A DNA stretch of 64,000 bases from Nocardioides terrae (GTDB lineage Bacteria; Actinomycetota; Actinomycetes; Propionibacteriales; Nocardioidaceae), in the NCBI RefSeq assembly GCF_900112345.1, contig NZ_FOLB01000002.1, forward strand, positions 248,001 through 312,000, written 5' to 3'. A program made the position numbers and the translations under genes. A model generated the notes under the pieces. That model worked only from the letters and a program-made list of their open reading frames with translations, searched no databases and was not told the DNA's origin. This document shows, piece by piece, positions 8,456 through 18,450 of the stretch (position 1 is the first letter of the stretch; each line of letters opens with the position of its first letter).

Positions 8456-9106
8456 ATGGCCTCACCATCCGCGGCGTTCGAAGGGTTCCCCGTCGCGGCA
8501 CTCGACTTCTACGACGACCTCGAGGTCGACAACACGAAGAGCTTCTGGGAGGCGCACAAGCACGTCTACCAGGAGTCGGTGCTCGCGCCGATGAAGGCGC
8601 TGACGGCCGCCCTCGAGCCGGAGTTCGGCACCGCGAAGATCTTCCGCCCCTACCGCGACGTCCGGTTCGCGAAGGACAAGACGGCGTTGTACAAGGCGCA
8701 CCAGGGTGCGTTCGTCGCGGTCGCCCCGGAGACGGGCTACTACGTCGAGGTCTCGCCGCGCGGGGTGCGGACGGGCGGCGGCTGCTACTGGTTCGCGCCC
8801 GACCGGCTCGCCGCCTTCCGCGAGGCGATCGTCCACGAGCACTACGGCGCCGACCTCGAGCGCCGGCTCGCGACCGCGACGAGGAAGGGCTACGAGATCG
8901 GCGGCGAGAAGCTCAAGACCAAGCCGCGCGGGTACGACGCCGACCACCCGCGGATCGACCTGCTCCGGCACAAGTCCCTCACGCTCGGCCGATCGCTCGG
9001 CTTCGAGCCGGTGATCCACACCGCCGCCCTGGTCGACGAGGTCCGCCGGGACTGGCGCGCGATCAGGCCGGTCTCGGAGTGGATCGCCGAGCACGCGCAG
9101 GCCTGA
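8456..9106 (+). CDS. DUF2461 domain-containing protein
   Basis: Cytosolic protein of 216 aa, the usual length for DUF2461 (TIGR02453). Recognisable parts are the N-terminal [18 protein letters not shown] block, which in this family begins with a short stretch before an NN/DN-K-x-W motif, and the strongly conserved [17 protein letters not shown] segment around residues 63-80. The C-terminal [11 protein letters not shown] segment also fits. Biochemical function is unknown for the family. It stands alone behind the terminator of the preceding operon. Confidence 0.9.
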   Translation: MASPSAAFEGFPVAALDFYDDLEVDNTKSFWEAHKHVYQESVLAPMKALTAALEPEFGTAKIFRPYRDVRFAKDKTALYKAHQGAFVAVAPETGYYVEVSPRGVRTGGGCYWFAPDRLAAFREAIVHEHYGADLERRLATATRKGYEIGGEKLKTKPRGYDADHPRIDLLRHKSLTLGRSLGFEPVIHTAALVDEVRRDWRAIRPVSEWIAEHAQA

Positions 9107-9234
9107 GGGGTCTCTCGGACGACCCCCGCTTGCACGGGCGAACACCACCGCCGTACCCTTCAAGTTACCGGCCGGTAGAACACACCAGTAACTACGCGCG
9201 GCCACATCGTTCCCGACACGGAAAAGGTGGAGCA

Positions 9235-11103
9235 GTGAGCCACTACAAGAGCAACCTGCGCGACGTCGAGTTCAACCTCTTCGAGGTCTTCGGCCGCGAC
9301 AAGATCCTCGGCACCGGCGCCTACGCCGACCTCGACGTCGACACCGCGAAGGAGATCCTCGCGGAGATCGAGCGCATCTCCCGCGAGGACCTGGCCCCGT
9401 CCATGGTCGAGTCCGACCGCACGCCGCCGGTCTTCGACCCCGTGACCAACACGGCACCGGTCCCGGCCGCCTTCAAGAAGTCCTACGACGCCTGGATGGA
9501 GTCCGGCTTCTGGAGCCTGCAGGCCCCGGCCGAGGTCGGCGGCACCGCGGCGCCGCAGTCGCTGATCTGGTCCTCGGCCGAGTTCATCCTGGGCGCGAAC
9601 GCGCCGGTGTGGATGTACGGCTGCGGCCCGTTCTTCTCCCGGGTCGTCTTCGAGAACGGCACCGACCGCGACAAGCGCATCGCCGAGATCATGGTCGAGC
9701 GGCTGTGGGGCGCCACGATGGTGCTCACCGAGCCCGACGCAGGCTCCGACGTGGGCGCTGGCAAGACCTTCGCCACCGCCAACGAGGACGGCTCCTGGAA
9801 CATCTCCGGCGTCAAGCGCTTCATCACCAGCGCCGAGTCGGACCTGCAGGAGAACATCATGCACCTGGTCCTCGCGCGCCCCCGCGGCGTCGAGGGGGTC
9901 GGCGGCCCGGGCACCAAGGGCCTCTCGCTGTTCCTCGTGCCGAAGTACCACTTCGACCACCGGACCGGTGAGCTCACCGGCGAGCGCAACGGCGTCTACG
10001 TCACCAACGTCGAGCACAAGATGGGCATCAAGGTGTCCAACACCTGCGAGCTCACCTTCGGCGACCCGCAGGTCGGTGGCGGCGAGCCCGCGCAGGGCTG
10101 GCTGCTCGGCGAGGTGCACGACGGCATCCGCCAGATGTTCGACGTCATCGAGAACGCCCGCATGATGGTCGGCACCAAGGCCATCGCCACGCTGTCGACC
10201 GGGTACCTCAATGCGCTGGAGTACGCCAAGACCCGCGTCCAGGGCGCCGACCTGACCAACAACGCCAAGGACGCCCCGCGCGTCACGATCACCCACCACC
10301 CCGACGTGCGCCGCTCCTTGCTGGTGCAGAAGTCGTTCGCCGAGGCCATGCGCGCGCTGGTCATCTACACCGCCACGTGGCAGGACGACGTGTCGATCGC
10401 CAAGCACAACGGCGAGACCAACCAGCTCGCGGTGGACGTCAACGACCTGCTCCTGCCGATCGTGAAGGGCTACGGCTCGGAGCGCTCCTGGACGATCCTC
10501 GGCACCGAGTCGCTGCAGACCCTCGGCGGCTCCGGCTTCCTGCAGGAGTACCCGATCGAGCAGTACGTCCGCGACGCCAAGATCGACACCCTCTACGAGG
10601 GCACCACCGCGATCCAGGGCCAGGACTTCTTCTTCCGCAAGATCGTCAAGAACCAGGGCGTCGCCCTGGGCCACCTCGCCGGCGAGATCAAGTCGTTCCT
10701 GGCCGAGGAGGGCCACGGCGAGCTCAAGGAGAGCCGCGCGCTGCTCACCACCGCCCTCGCGGACGCCGAGGCGATCGTCAGCCACATGTTCACCGACCTG
10801 CTGTCCTCGGACCCGAGCTCTGCGTCCGGCGACATCGGCAACATCTACAAGGTCGCCCAGAACACCTCGCGGCTGCTCATGGTCCTCGGCGACGTGATCT
10901 GCGCCTGGCTGCTGCTGCGCCAGGCCGAGGTCGCGCTGGAGAGGCTCGGCGGCGACGCCGGCAAGGACAAGTCGTTCTACGAGGGCAAGGTCGCCGCGGC
11001 GAAGTTCTTCGCGTCCTACAACCTGCCCAAGCTGAGCGCCGAGCGCGCGATCGCCGAGGCGATCGACAACTCGATCATGGAGCTCGACGAGGCGGCCTTC
11101 TAG
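9235..11103 (+). CDS. Long-form acyl-CoA dehydrogenase (FadE5-like, about 622 aa)
   Basis: FAD-dependent beta-oxidation enzyme catalysing alpha,beta-dehydrogenation of an acyl-CoA, with electrons passed to ETF. At 622 aa it is much longer than the ~380-aa standard and carries the extra C-terminal domain of the FadE5 group. Visible signatures are [14 protein letters not shown] (about 160-173), the FAD/substrate block with [15 protein letters not shown] sequence, and [13 protein letters not shown] (about 453-465), which contains the catalytic Glu. GTG 9235 has AAGGTGGA about 5 nt upstream. It is monocistronic, with a hairpin terminator 49 nt past the stop. FadE5 of mycobacteria is broad in chain length; specificity here is not known. 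Confidence 0.93.
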   Translation: MSHYKSNLRDVEFNLFEVFGRDKILGTGAYADLDVDTAKEILAEIERISREDLAPSMVESDRTPPVFDPVTNTAPVPAAFKKSYDAWMESGFWSLQAPAEVGGTAAPQSLIWSSAEFILGANAPVWMYGCGPFFSRVVFENGTDRDKRIAEIMVERLWGATMVLTEPDAGSDVGAGKTFATANEDGSWNISGVKRFITSAESDLQENIMHLVLARPRGVEGVGGPGTKGLSLFLVPKYHFDHRTGELTGERNGVYVTNVEHKMGIKVSNTCELTFGDPQVGGGEPAQGWLLGEVHDGIRQMFDVIENARMMVGTKAIATLSTGYLNALEYAKTRVQGADLTNNAKDAPRVTITHHPDVRRSLLVQKSFAEAMRALVIYTATWQDDVSIAKHNGETNQLAVDVNDLLLPIVKGYGSERSWTILGTESLQTLGGSGFLQEYPIEQYVRDAKIDTLYEGTTAIQGQDFFFRKIVKNQGVALGHLAGEIKSFLAEEGHGELKESRALLTTALADAEAIVSHMFTDLLSSDPSSASGDIGNIYKVAQNTSRLLMVLGDVICAWLLLRQAEVALERLGGDAGKDKSFYEGKVAAAKFFASYNLPKLSAERAIAEAIDNSIMELDEAAF

Positions 11104-11147
11104 GTCTCGACACGCCCCCCGGCGCCCGCTGGTCGACCAGCGAAGCC
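11104..11147. repeat. Degenerate GGTCTCGA...TCGACCA intergenic repeat
   Basis: Directly after the acyl-CoA dehydrogenase stop, the sequence begins GGTCTCGACACGC and reaches GGTCGACCAGCGAAG. These are the same end motifs as the 57261-57464 element. It looks like a decayed single copy of that repeat class. Confidence 0.45.
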
Positions 11148-11151
11148 GTCA

Positions 11152-11189
11152 GACGCGGCCCGTCCGGCACCAGCCGGGCGGGCCGCGTC
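11152..11189 (+). terminator. Hairpin terminator of the FadE5-like gene
   Basis: GACGCGGCCCG (11152-11162) and CGGGCCGCGTC (11179-11189) pair perfectly over 11 bp. An inner CCGG/CCGG pair lies in the loop. Confidence 0.75.
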
Positions 11190-11241
11190 GTCGTTCGGCC
11201 ATTTCTGCGGCCGCTTCGGAGGTTCTCGCCGAACCGAGCAG

Positions 11242-11258
11242 CGCCGCGGGTTAACCTC
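11242..11258 (+). promoter_or_regulatory. Promoter element of the first secreted propeller gene
   Basis: CGCCGCGGGTTAACCTC contains a TAACCT -10-like hexamer (11252-11257), 37 nt before the TTG start at 11295. The same 17-mer with one change occurs upstream of the paralogous gene (12531-12547) at the identical distance. Conservation of sequence and spacing supports a promoter role. Confidence 0.55.
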
Positions 11259-11294
11259 TCCCGTCCTTCGCCCCACCGAACCACGGGACCACTG

Positions 11295-12503
11295 TTGAAT
11301 CGCGCCACCTGGCGGCTCCTCGTCGCCGCCCTGCTCCTGCTCGCTCTGACGGTCCCCGAGGCCGGCGCTCTGGCGGGCCCGCTCGAGCACCGGACGTCGG
11401 CGGCCGACCCCAGCGTCGTCAAGGCCGGTCCCAAGCGGTACGTCGCCGTCGCGACCGGGCCGCGGGTCAGGCGACTGGTCTCGCGCAACGGCGTGCAGTG
11501 GCGCCCGATCGGACCGGCGCTGTCGGTCAGACCCGCCTGGGCCCGGCCGGGCAGCACCATCTGGGCGGCCGACCTCGTCCACCTGCGCGGCCGCTGGCTG
11601 CTCTACTTCGCCGCGCCGGTGGCCGGCATGGGGGCGACCAGCAGATGCATCGGCGTGGCGGCCTCGTCGTCGAGCACCGGCCGGTTCCGGCCGGTCAGCC
11701 GGCGTCCGCTGGTCTGCCCGCCCGCCGCGCACGCGCCGCGGGCCGAGGACCGGATCGTCGACCGGCGGCGGTCGCGGCCGACGTACCCGACCATCGGCGC
11801 CATCGACCCGTCGGTCTTCGTCGACCACGGACGGGTCTCCCTGCTCTACAAGACCGACGGGAAGCCGTCGTCGATCCGCCTGCTGCGCCTGCGCGGGAAC
11901 GGGCTGCACGCCAGGGGCCGCAGCCGAGCGCTGCTCTCGACCGGCGGCGTGCTCGAGAACCCGGTGATGGTCCGACGCGGCCGCTGGATCTACCTCTTCA
12001 TGTCGGCCGGGGACTACTCCCGCTGCAGCTATTCGACGGTCTGGCGGCGCAGCCGGCGCATCACCCGGTGGCGCAAGCGGTCGCAGCACACCCTGCTGGC
12101 GCGCCGGAGCACCGGCCTGTGCGGCCCGGGCGGCGCCGACGTGGTCGTCGACCGGCGGGCGGTCCGGCTCTACTTCCACGGCTGGACCTGCGCGGGGACA
12201 CGGCCGTGCGGCGAGACGTTCCACAACGACACCCGACGGCCGGGCGCTGTCCGCGCGCTCTACGCCGCCCGGCTCCGGTTCGGCGGTCGCGGGGTGCACG
12301 TCGGGTCGTTCGTGCGGCCGCACGGCGAGCACACGCGGAAGCACCGGGCCGGCAAGCGGCACCACCGCAAGCACCACGCCCGGCACCACCGCAAGCACCA
12401 CGCCCGGCACCACGCCCGGCACCACGCCCGCCATCACGCCCAGCGCAAGCACCACCACAAGAGGCGTCACCACCACCGGCACCACCGGCACCACCGGCGC
12501 TGA
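11295..12503 (+). CDS. Secreted GH43-like five-bladed beta-propeller protein with His-rich tail
   Basis: Exported protein of 402 aa: signal peptide (about 1-30), catalytic-type propeller (about 35-340), then a 60-residue tail of almost only His, Arg, Lys and Ala with 27 His. Clan-GH-F-like acidic positions are present: SAADPSVVK (about 36), GAIDPSVF (about 171) and GVLENPVM (about 220). These fit the base, pKa-modulator and acid residues of GH43-type enzymes. Six Cys shared with the next gene suggest disulfides. The TTG start is supported by promoter spacing equal to the paralogue's. Substrate unknown. The tail may bind metal or polyanions, which is inference. The gene belongs to a tandem duplication. 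Confidence 0.65.
   Translation: MNRATWRLLVAALLLLALTVPEAGALAGPLEHRTSAADPSVVKAGPKRYVAVATGPRVRRLVSRNGVQWRPIGPALSVRPAWARPGSTIWAADLVHLRGRWLLYFAAPVAGMGATSRCIGVAASSSSTGRFRPVSRRPLVCPPAAHAPRAEDRIVDRRRSRPTYPTIGAIDPSVFVDHGRVSLLYKTDGKPSSIRLLRLRGNGLHARGRSRALLSTGGVLENPVMVRRGRWIYLFMSAGDYSRCSYSTVWRRSRRITRWRKRSQHTLLARRSTGLCGPGGADVVVDRRAVRLYFHGWTCAGTRPCGETFHNDTRRPGAVRALYAARLRFGGRGVHVGSFVRPHGEHTRKHRAGKRHHRKHHARHHRKHHARHHARHHARHHAQRKHHHKRRHHHRHHRHHRR
12331..12501 (+). repeat. Histidine-rich tail coded by degenerate CACCAC/CGCCCGG repeats
   Basis: Short tandem units of the type CACCACGCCCGG recur from about 12365, then looser CACCAC runs to 12500. They encode the HHAR/HHRK repeats of the tail. The paralogue downstream lacks this region entirely, so the tail is probably a repeat expansion after the duplication. 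Confidence 0.7.
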
Positions 12504-12530
12504 TGAGGCGCCGGTCCCGCGGAGAGGCAA

Positions 12531-12547
12531 CGCCGCGGGTTAGCCTC
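12531..12547 (+). promoter_or_regulatory. Promoter element of the second secreted propeller gene
   Basis: CGCCGCGGGTTAGCCTC holds the hexamer TAGCCT (12541-12546), 37 nt before ATG 12584. It differs from the element upstream of the first copy at one of 17 positions and sits at the same distance from the start. Confidence 0.55.
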
Positions 12548-12583
12548 AGGGCCGCCGCCGACCCGGGACCGACCAGGAGCACC

Positions 12584-13699
12584 ATGCCGAACCGCACCGC
12601 CGAGACCCACCCGGACGACGCCGCCGACCGCGGCAGGCGGGCCGGTCGTCGTACGGCCCTGCTCGCGGTCCTCGTGGCCGCCGTCCTGGCCGTGAGCGGC
12701 GGCGCTGCCGTCGCCCGGGTGCGCCCGCTGGTCAACGGCAACGTCGGCGACCCCAGCATCGCCCAGACGAAGGCGAAGCACTACGTCCTGGTCGGCACCG
12801 GTGCGCAGGTCCTGCGGATGTCCTCCCGCAACGGGAGGCGCTGGCACCTGGCCAGCCCGGCGCTGCTGACCCGGCCAGCCTGGGCGCGTCCGCAGGGCGA
12901 CATCTGGGCGTCCGACATCGTGCGCCTGCGGGGCCGGTGGGTGCTCTACTACGCCGCGCCGGTGCGCGGCCTCTCGCCCAGCAGCCGCTGCATCGGCGTG
13001 GCGACCGCGGCAGGGCCGACCGGCCACTTCCAGCCGTTCGGCGCCGCTCCGCTCGTCTGTCCGCCGGGCGCCGACACGCCTGCCGCCGCGGACCAGATCG
13101 TCGACCCCGGCCAGGCCGCCCCCACCCTGCCGACCACCGGCGCCATCGACCCGTCGGTCTTCCAGGGGCAGGGCGGCGTGTGGCTGCTCTACAAGACCGA
13201 CGGACGACCGTCGTCGATCCGGATCGTCCCGCTGGCGCTCAACGGGCTGACGATCAGCAGCGGCAGCCGCCCGCTGCTGGCCAGCAGCGGCGTCATCGAG
13301 AACCCCGTCCTGGTCAAGCGCGGACGGTTCTTCTACCTCTTCACCTCCGAGGGCGACTACACGACCTGCGGCTACGGGACGGTGTTCCGCCGCTCGGCCC
13401 ACCTGCTCTCGTGGAGCGGGGTGCCGACCCGACGCATCCTCACCAAGGCCAAGACCAGGCTGTGCGGGCCGGGCGGCGCCGACGTGCTGGTCACCGGGCA
13501 CGGCCGCAGGGCGGAGTTCTCGCTCTACTTCCACGCCTGGACCTGCCGGAGGACGGGCAAGCCGTGCCGGGACCCGTTCCAGGCGTGGGCCGGCCGGGAG
13601 GACTACCGGCTCCCCGTGCGGTCCCTCTACGGCGTGCACCTGAGGTTCACGAAGCGCAAGTTCCCCATCCTCGGCAGCTGGCTCCGGCGCGGGCACTGA
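12584..13699 (+). CDS. Secreted GH43-like five-bladed beta-propeller protein (paralogue)
   Basis: Exported protein of 371 aa and a clear tandem paralogue of the gene before it. A signal anchor (TALLAVLVAAVLAVSGGAAV, about 23-42) precedes a propeller with the same landmarks: NVGDPSIAQ, SSRCIGVA, PLVCPP, GAIDPSVF, LLYKTDG, GVIENPVL, CGPGGADV and a final WTC...PC pair. The three acidic positions typical of GH43-like enzymes are kept, as are six Cys. It lacks the His-rich tail. The N-terminus carries about 20 extra charged residues before the hydrophobic core. Activity and substrate are unknown; a secreted carbohydrate-active role is inference from the fold. Confidence 0.65.
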   Translation: MPNRTAETHPDDAADRGRRAGRRTALLAVLVAAVLAVSGGAAVARVRPLVNGNVGDPSIAQTKAKHYVLVGTGAQVLRMSSRNGRRWHLASPALLTRPAWARPQGDIWASDIVRLRGRWVLYYAAPVRGLSPSSRCIGVATAAGPTGHFQPFGAAPLVCPPGADTPAAADQIVDPGQAAPTLPTTGAIDPSVFQGQGGVWLLYKTDGRPSSIRIVPLALNGLTISSGSRPLLASSGVIENPVLVKRGRFFYLFTSEGDYTTCGYGTVFRRSAHLLSWSGVPTRRILTKAKTRLCGPGGADVLVTGHGRRAEFSLYFHAWTCRRTGKPCRDPFQAWAGREDYRLPVRSLYGVHLRFTKRKFPILGSWLRRGH

Positions 13700-13721
13700 C
13701 GGGCGGGTCCGGCCGCCACCC

Positions 13722-13727
13722 TAAGGT
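13722..13727 (+). promoter_or_regulatory. -10 hexamer of a leaderless SDR transcript
   Basis: TAAGGT ends 6 nt before GTG 13734, placing the transcription start at the start codon. No Shine-Dalgarno sequence is visible. Confidence 0.5.
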
Positions 13728-13733
13728 GACGGC

Positions 13734-14663
13734 GTGCCCTGGACCCCCGAGCAGATGCCCGACCAGACCGGCCGGACGGCGGTCGTCACCGGTCCGACCG
13801 TCGGGGGGCTCGGCTACCACACGGCGCTCGAGCTACTGCGTCGCGGCGCCCGCGTCGTGCTCGCCGGCCGCTCCGCCGACAAGCTCGCGGAGGCCCGCTC
13901 CGCCCTGTTGCGGGAGGTGCCGGCCGGTGCCGTCGAGCAGCTCGTCCTCGACCTGACGTCGCTGGCCGCCGTACGCGCGGCGGCGGCGGAGGCCGCCGGG
14001 CTCGGCGCGATCGACCTGCTCGTCAACAACGCCGGCGTGATGGCCCCGTCGTACTCGCGGACCGTGGACGGGCTCGAGGTCCAGCTGGCCACCAACCACT
14101 TCGGACCCTTCCTGCTGACCGGGCTGCTGCTCCCGCAGCTCGTGAAGAGCGGGGACGGGCGGGTCGTCACCGTCGCGTCGCTCGCCCACCGGCTGGCGCG
14201 GTCGGCGCCGCTCGGCGAGCCACGCGCGGAGCCACGGCGCTACGGCCCGGTCGGCACCTGGCAGGTCTATGCGCAGAGCAAGCTCGCCAACCTGCTCTTC
14301 ACCTACGAGCTCGACCGGAGGCTCCGCGCCGCCGGTCTGCCCGTCAAGGCGTTGGCCGCCCACCCGGGCATCGCCACCACCCGGCTGGTCCGGAACGGGC
14401 CGCTGGGCTCGATCCCGCTCGGCCGGCCCGTGGTCGAGACCGCGATGCGGGCGCTCTTCCAGACGCCCGCTCCGGCCGCGTGGCCGACCCTGATGGCCGC
14501 GACCGCCGACCTCCCCGGCGCGACCTTCACCGGTCCCGGCCGGCCCGGCGAGCTGGCCGGCCCGGCCGTGATCGTCGGCAGCACCCACCGCTCGCACTCC
14601 CCCGCCGACCAGCAGGCGCTCTGGGACCTCTCCGAACGGACCGTCGGGCTGACGTGGCCGTGA
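13734..14663 (+). CDS. Short-chain dehydrogenase/reductase (retinol-dehydrogenase-like)
   Basis: NAD(P)-dependent oxidoreductase of 309 aa with a Rossmann fold. Motifs in order: a cofactor loop TGPTVGGLGY (about 20), a NADP-favouring AGRSADK segment after strand 2 (about 43), NNAGVM (about 98), the catalytic Ser in TVASLAHR (about 146) and YAQSKLANLL (about 179) with Tyr and Lys. This layout matches the retinol dehydrogenase/WW-oxidoreductase-like SDR group common in actinobacteria. Substrate unknown. The gene ends 4 nt before an inverted repeat that fills the gap to the convergent gene. Confidence 0.88.
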   Translation: MPWTPEQMPDQTGRTAVVTGPTVGGLGYHTALELLRRGARVVLAGRSADKLAEARSALLREVPAGAVEQLVLDLTSLAAVRAAAAEAAGLGAIDLLVNNAGVMAPSYSRTVDGLEVQLATNHFGPFLLTGLLLPQLVKSGDGRVVTVASLAHRLARSAPLGEPRAEPRRYGPVGTWQVYAQSKLANLLFTYELDRRLRAAGLPVKALAAHPGIATTRLVRNGPLGSIPLGRPVVETAMRALFQTPAPAAWPTLMAATADLPGATFTGPGRPGELAGPAVIVGSTHRSHSPADQQALWDLSERTVGLTWP

Positions 14664-14667
14664 CGTC

Positions 14668-14755
14668 GGTTCGTCGAGGTATGCAGCCGAACCCGCACAT
14701 CCCACGCGGAGTTCCGCACGGGAAGCGACGCTTGGCCTGCATACCTCGATGAACC
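14668..14755. terminator. Inverted repeat filling a convergent gap (bidirectional terminator or REP-like element)
   Basis: GGTTCGTCGAGGTATGCAG (14668-14686) and CTGCATACCTCGATGAACC (14737-14755) pair at 18 of 19 positions around a 50-nt loop. The loop contains its own small GCGGAGTTCCGC palindrome. The arms begin 4 nt after the SDR stop and end 1 nt before the stop of the convergent gene. A two-way terminator is likely; the size also fits a dispersed palindromic repeat. Confidence 0.65.
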
Positions 14756-14756
14756 G

Positions 14757-15221
14757 TCACCCCGTGGCGCGACCCGGCGGCCACACGTAGGGCAGATCGT
14801 CGGGGACACCGGGGAACAGCGGGCCGTAGTGGTCGGGGTCCTTGCGCAGCAGCGAGGACTGGTGGCTGCGGTGGAAGTCGGGGTCGCCGAGCCAGTCGGG
14901 CAGCTCGCCGGCCTCCGCGAGCTCGGCCTGTCCGCGGACGTGCACCACACCGGCCGTGGCCAGGTCCGCCCGGATGGTGCCGGCGCAGGTGTCGGCGAAG
15001 CCCGCCTCGACCCACGCCCGGGTCGCGGCGAGCCCGTAGGCGCCCAGCGCCTCCAGGCAGCCCGACCACATCTTGACCGCGGGGTGGTGCCGCCAGCCGT
15101 AGCCCGGCCGGACGAGTCCGCGCACGACCTGGATCGCCTCGACGCGCTGCTTGCCGAGTCGCTTGCGGTCGAGCACCGCCATGGAGCGGTCGAAGTCGGC
15201 GTACGGCAGGAAGGTCTGCAC
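14757..15221 (-). CDS. MSMEG_6728-like conserved protein
   Basis: Protein of about 154 aa resembling the MSMEG_6728 / pyrimidine-dimer-glycosylase-associated group. Recognisable parts are the opening VQTFLPYADFDRSMAVLDRK, then RLGKQRVEAIQVVRGL and WRHHPAVKMWSGCLEALGAY, and late DPDFHRSHQSSLLRKDP. The His- and Lys-rich conserved blocks are compatible with nucleic-acid binding; function is not established. GTG 15221 places VQTFLP at the N-terminus, as in relatives, and lies 10 nt after the enoyl-CoA hydratase stop, so the two genes are probably co-transcribed. Confidence 0.75.
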   Translation of the reverse strand: MQTFLPYADFDRSMAVLDRKRLGKQRVEAIQVVRGLVRPGYGWRHHPAVKMWSGCLEALGAYGLAATRAWVEAGFADTCAGTIRADLATAGVVHVRGQAELAEAGELPDWLGDPDFHRSHQSSLLRKDPDHYGPLFPGVPDDLPYVWPPGRATG

Positions 15222-15231
15222 GAACCGCCGG

Positions 15232-16026
15232 TTACCGCTGGCGCGGCTTGTACGCCGGGGCGACCTTGGTGAACGCGGCCTTCCGGGCGATCTTGGTGTT
15301 GGCGGCGAAGAGGAGGAAGGCCTGCTCGACCCGCTCACGGGCGAAGGTACGCCGGGCCGAGCGGTGCCAGGTGTCGTTGAAGATCCGCTTGGTGGCCGCC
15401 AGCGCGTCGGGTGACTTCTCGGCCAGCCGCTGGGCGAAGGCCGTCGCCGCGGCGACCGGGTCGGCGTCGAGCTCGGTCACCAGCCCGAGGTCGTGGGCCT
15501 GCTTGCCGCTGAACATCTCGGCGGTCATCGTCAGTCGCTTCGCGGTGTCGATCCCGACCAGCTCGGAGAGCGCCTGGACGCCCGACATGTCGGGGATGAT
15601 CCCCCACCTGCCCTCCAGCACCGACCAGGTGGAGTCCGGCGTCGCGAACCGGAAGTCCGCACCGAGCGCGATCTGGACGCCGCCGCCGAGGCAGTGGCCG
15701 TGCACCGCGACGATGACGGGGGCAGGCACCCGCCGCCAGGCCCATGCCGCCTCCTGGAAGACGTTGGTCCCCCGCCACGGTCGCGGCGTGAACGCCTTTG
15801 CGACGTCGGCCGGCCGCTTCAGTGTGCTGGAGAAGTCGAGGCCGGCACAGAAGGAGTCGCCCTCGCCGGCGAGCACGACCGCACGCAGCGTCTTGTCCCT
15901 GCCCAGCCCCCGGGCCGTCGCGACCAGCTCGTCGAGCAGCGGCAGGGTCAGCGCGTTGAGCTTGTCGGGGCGGGCGAGCCGCACCTGGGCGATGCCGTCG
16001 GAGGTCGTGGCGGTGACGAGTGACAT
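15232..16026 (-). CDS. Crotonase-family enoyl-CoA hydratase/isomerase
   Basis: Acyl-CoA enzyme of 264 aa with the crotonase fold. The CoA-binding/oxyanion segments are visible: AGEGDSFCAGLDFSS (about 53-67) and VHGHCLGGGVQIALGADFR (about 108-126). LEGRWGIIPDMSG (about 136) carries Glu and Asp at positions used by hydratases and dienoyl-CoA isomerases. The Asp after IIP leans towards the isomerase subgroup, so 2-enoyl-CoA hydratase is not certain. ATG 16026 is preceded at 6 nt by TACGCT. It is the first gene of a two-gene unit with the MSMEG_6728-like protein. Confidence 0.88.
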   Translation of the reverse strand: MSLVTATTSDGIAQVRLARPDKLNALTLPLLDELVATARGLGRDKTLRAVVLAGEGDSFCAGLDFSSTLKRPADVAKAFTPRPWRGTNVFQEAAWAWRRVPAPVIVAVHGHCLGGGVQIALGADFRFATPDSTWSVLEGRWGIIPDMSGVQALSELVGIDTAKRLTMTAEMFSGKQAHDLGLVTELDADPVAAATAFAQRLAEKSPDALAATKRIFNDTWHRSARRTFARERVEQAFLLFAANTKIARKAAFTKVAPAYKPRQR

Positions 16027-16032
16027 GGGAGG

Positions 16033-16038
16033 AGCGTA
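16033..16038 (-). promoter_or_regulatory. -10 hexamer of a leaderless enoyl-CoA hydratase transcript
   Basis: On the minus strand TACGCT ends 6 nt before ATG 16026. The intervening bases (CCTCCC) do not form a ribosome-binding site. Confidence 0.5.
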
Positions 16039-16109
16039 TGCCGACGCGCGCGGTGCTTGCTACTCGCAAGTAACGTCTGCACGCCGTGTCGCTCCGCCGA
16101 GCACCCTGG

Positions 16110-16115
16110 CACGAT
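16110..16115 (+). promoter_or_regulatory. Possible -10 hexamer of pgm
   Basis: CACGAT ends 6 nt before ATG 16122 and keeps A at position 2 and T at position 6. This would make the pgm transcript leaderless. Confidence 0.35.
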
Positions 16116-16121
16116 GGCGCC

Positions 16122-17771
<1,650 letters not shown>

Positions 17772-17805
17772 CCGCCCGCCTCTGTTCAGGCCGGCCGCCC
17801 GCTCG

Positions 17806-18369
17806 TCAGGTCAGCTCGCGCAGAGCGCTCGCCGCCTCGTCGACGCACTGCTCGAAGGGCCGGTCCTCCTCGCCGGAGGCCCAGCGCGCGAAGGCCGCGG
17901 AGAAGACCGCGACCGCGCTGTGAGCGGCGAGGTTCGCCAGCGGCTCCGCCACTCCGCGCCCGACCAGGGCCGCGGCGATGGCACTCGTCATCGAGGCCAT
18001 CTTGAGCAGCTCCCGCTCCTGGAGGGCGGGCGTCTGCGCGACGATCCGGGCCCGCTGTGCCGCCTGCGCGGGAGTGCGCGCCGCACCGAGCCGGGCAGCG
18101 GCCTCGCGCACGGCGGCGATGGCCACGGGCCACGGGGCCGCCTCGGGGTCGACCGCCCCGACGGTCTCGACGACGACCTCGTCGAGGAGGACCGGTCCGG
18201 CGAAGAGCACCTCCCGCTTGTCGGCGAAGTGCCGGAAGAAGGTGCGCTCGGTGACGCCGGCCCGGGTCGCGATGTCGCCGGCCGTGGTCCTGTCGTAGCC
18301 CTGCTCGGCGAAGAGCTCGAGGGCCGCGTCGAGCATGCGACCGCGCGCATCGGGCTGCCATCGGCTCAT
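17806..18369 (-). CDS. TetR/AcrR-family transcriptional regulator
   Basis: DNA-binding repressor of about 187 aa. The N-terminal TetR domain reads ALELFAEQGYDRTTAGDIAT, then RAGVTERTFFRHFADKREVL, a complete HTH. The C-terminal ~120 residues form the ligand-binding helical domain. ATG 18369 with AGGATGG 6-7 nt upstream is the chosen start; ATG 18378 (three residues longer) is possible if the transcript is leaderless. It is divergent from an SDR-type oxidoreductase, with two CTGACAT-type operators between them, so it probably represses both. The inducer is unknown. Confidence 0.92.
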   Translation of the reverse strand: MSRWQPDARGRMLDAALELFAEQGYDRTTAGDIATRAGVTERTFFRHFADKREVLFAGPVLLDEVVVETVGAVDPEAAPWPVAIAAVREAAARLGAARTPAQAAQRARIVAQTPALQERELLKMASMTSAIAAALVGRGVAEPLANLAAHSAVAVFSAAFARWASGEEDRPFEQCVDEAASALRELT

Positions 18370-18385
18370 GCCGGCCATCCTAGGT

Positions 18386-18404
18386 GATGACAGTCCCTGA
18401 CATG
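18386..18404. promoter_or_regulatory. TetR operator O1 (imperfect) over the -35 of the SDR gene
   Basis: GATGACAGTCCCTGACATG is an imperfect copy of the perfect palindrome O2, with its centre 32 bp away (about three helical turns). It covers ATGACA (18387-18392), a candidate -35, 18 nt from the -10 TACGGT (18411-18416). Confidence 0.6.
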
Positions 18405-18417
18405 CAGTGCTACGGTC

Positions 18418-18436
18418 GATGTCAGACACTGACATC
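18418..18436. promoter_or_regulatory. TetR operator O2, perfect palindrome GATGTCAG-ACA-CTGACATC
   Basis: GATGTCAGACACTGACATC has perfect 8-bp arms and a 3-bp spacer, as expected for a TetR dimer. It begins 1 nt after the TACGGT -10 hexamer and so covers the likely transcription start of the SDR gene. Confidence 0.75.
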
Positions 18437-18450
18437 AAAGGAGCAGCTAC

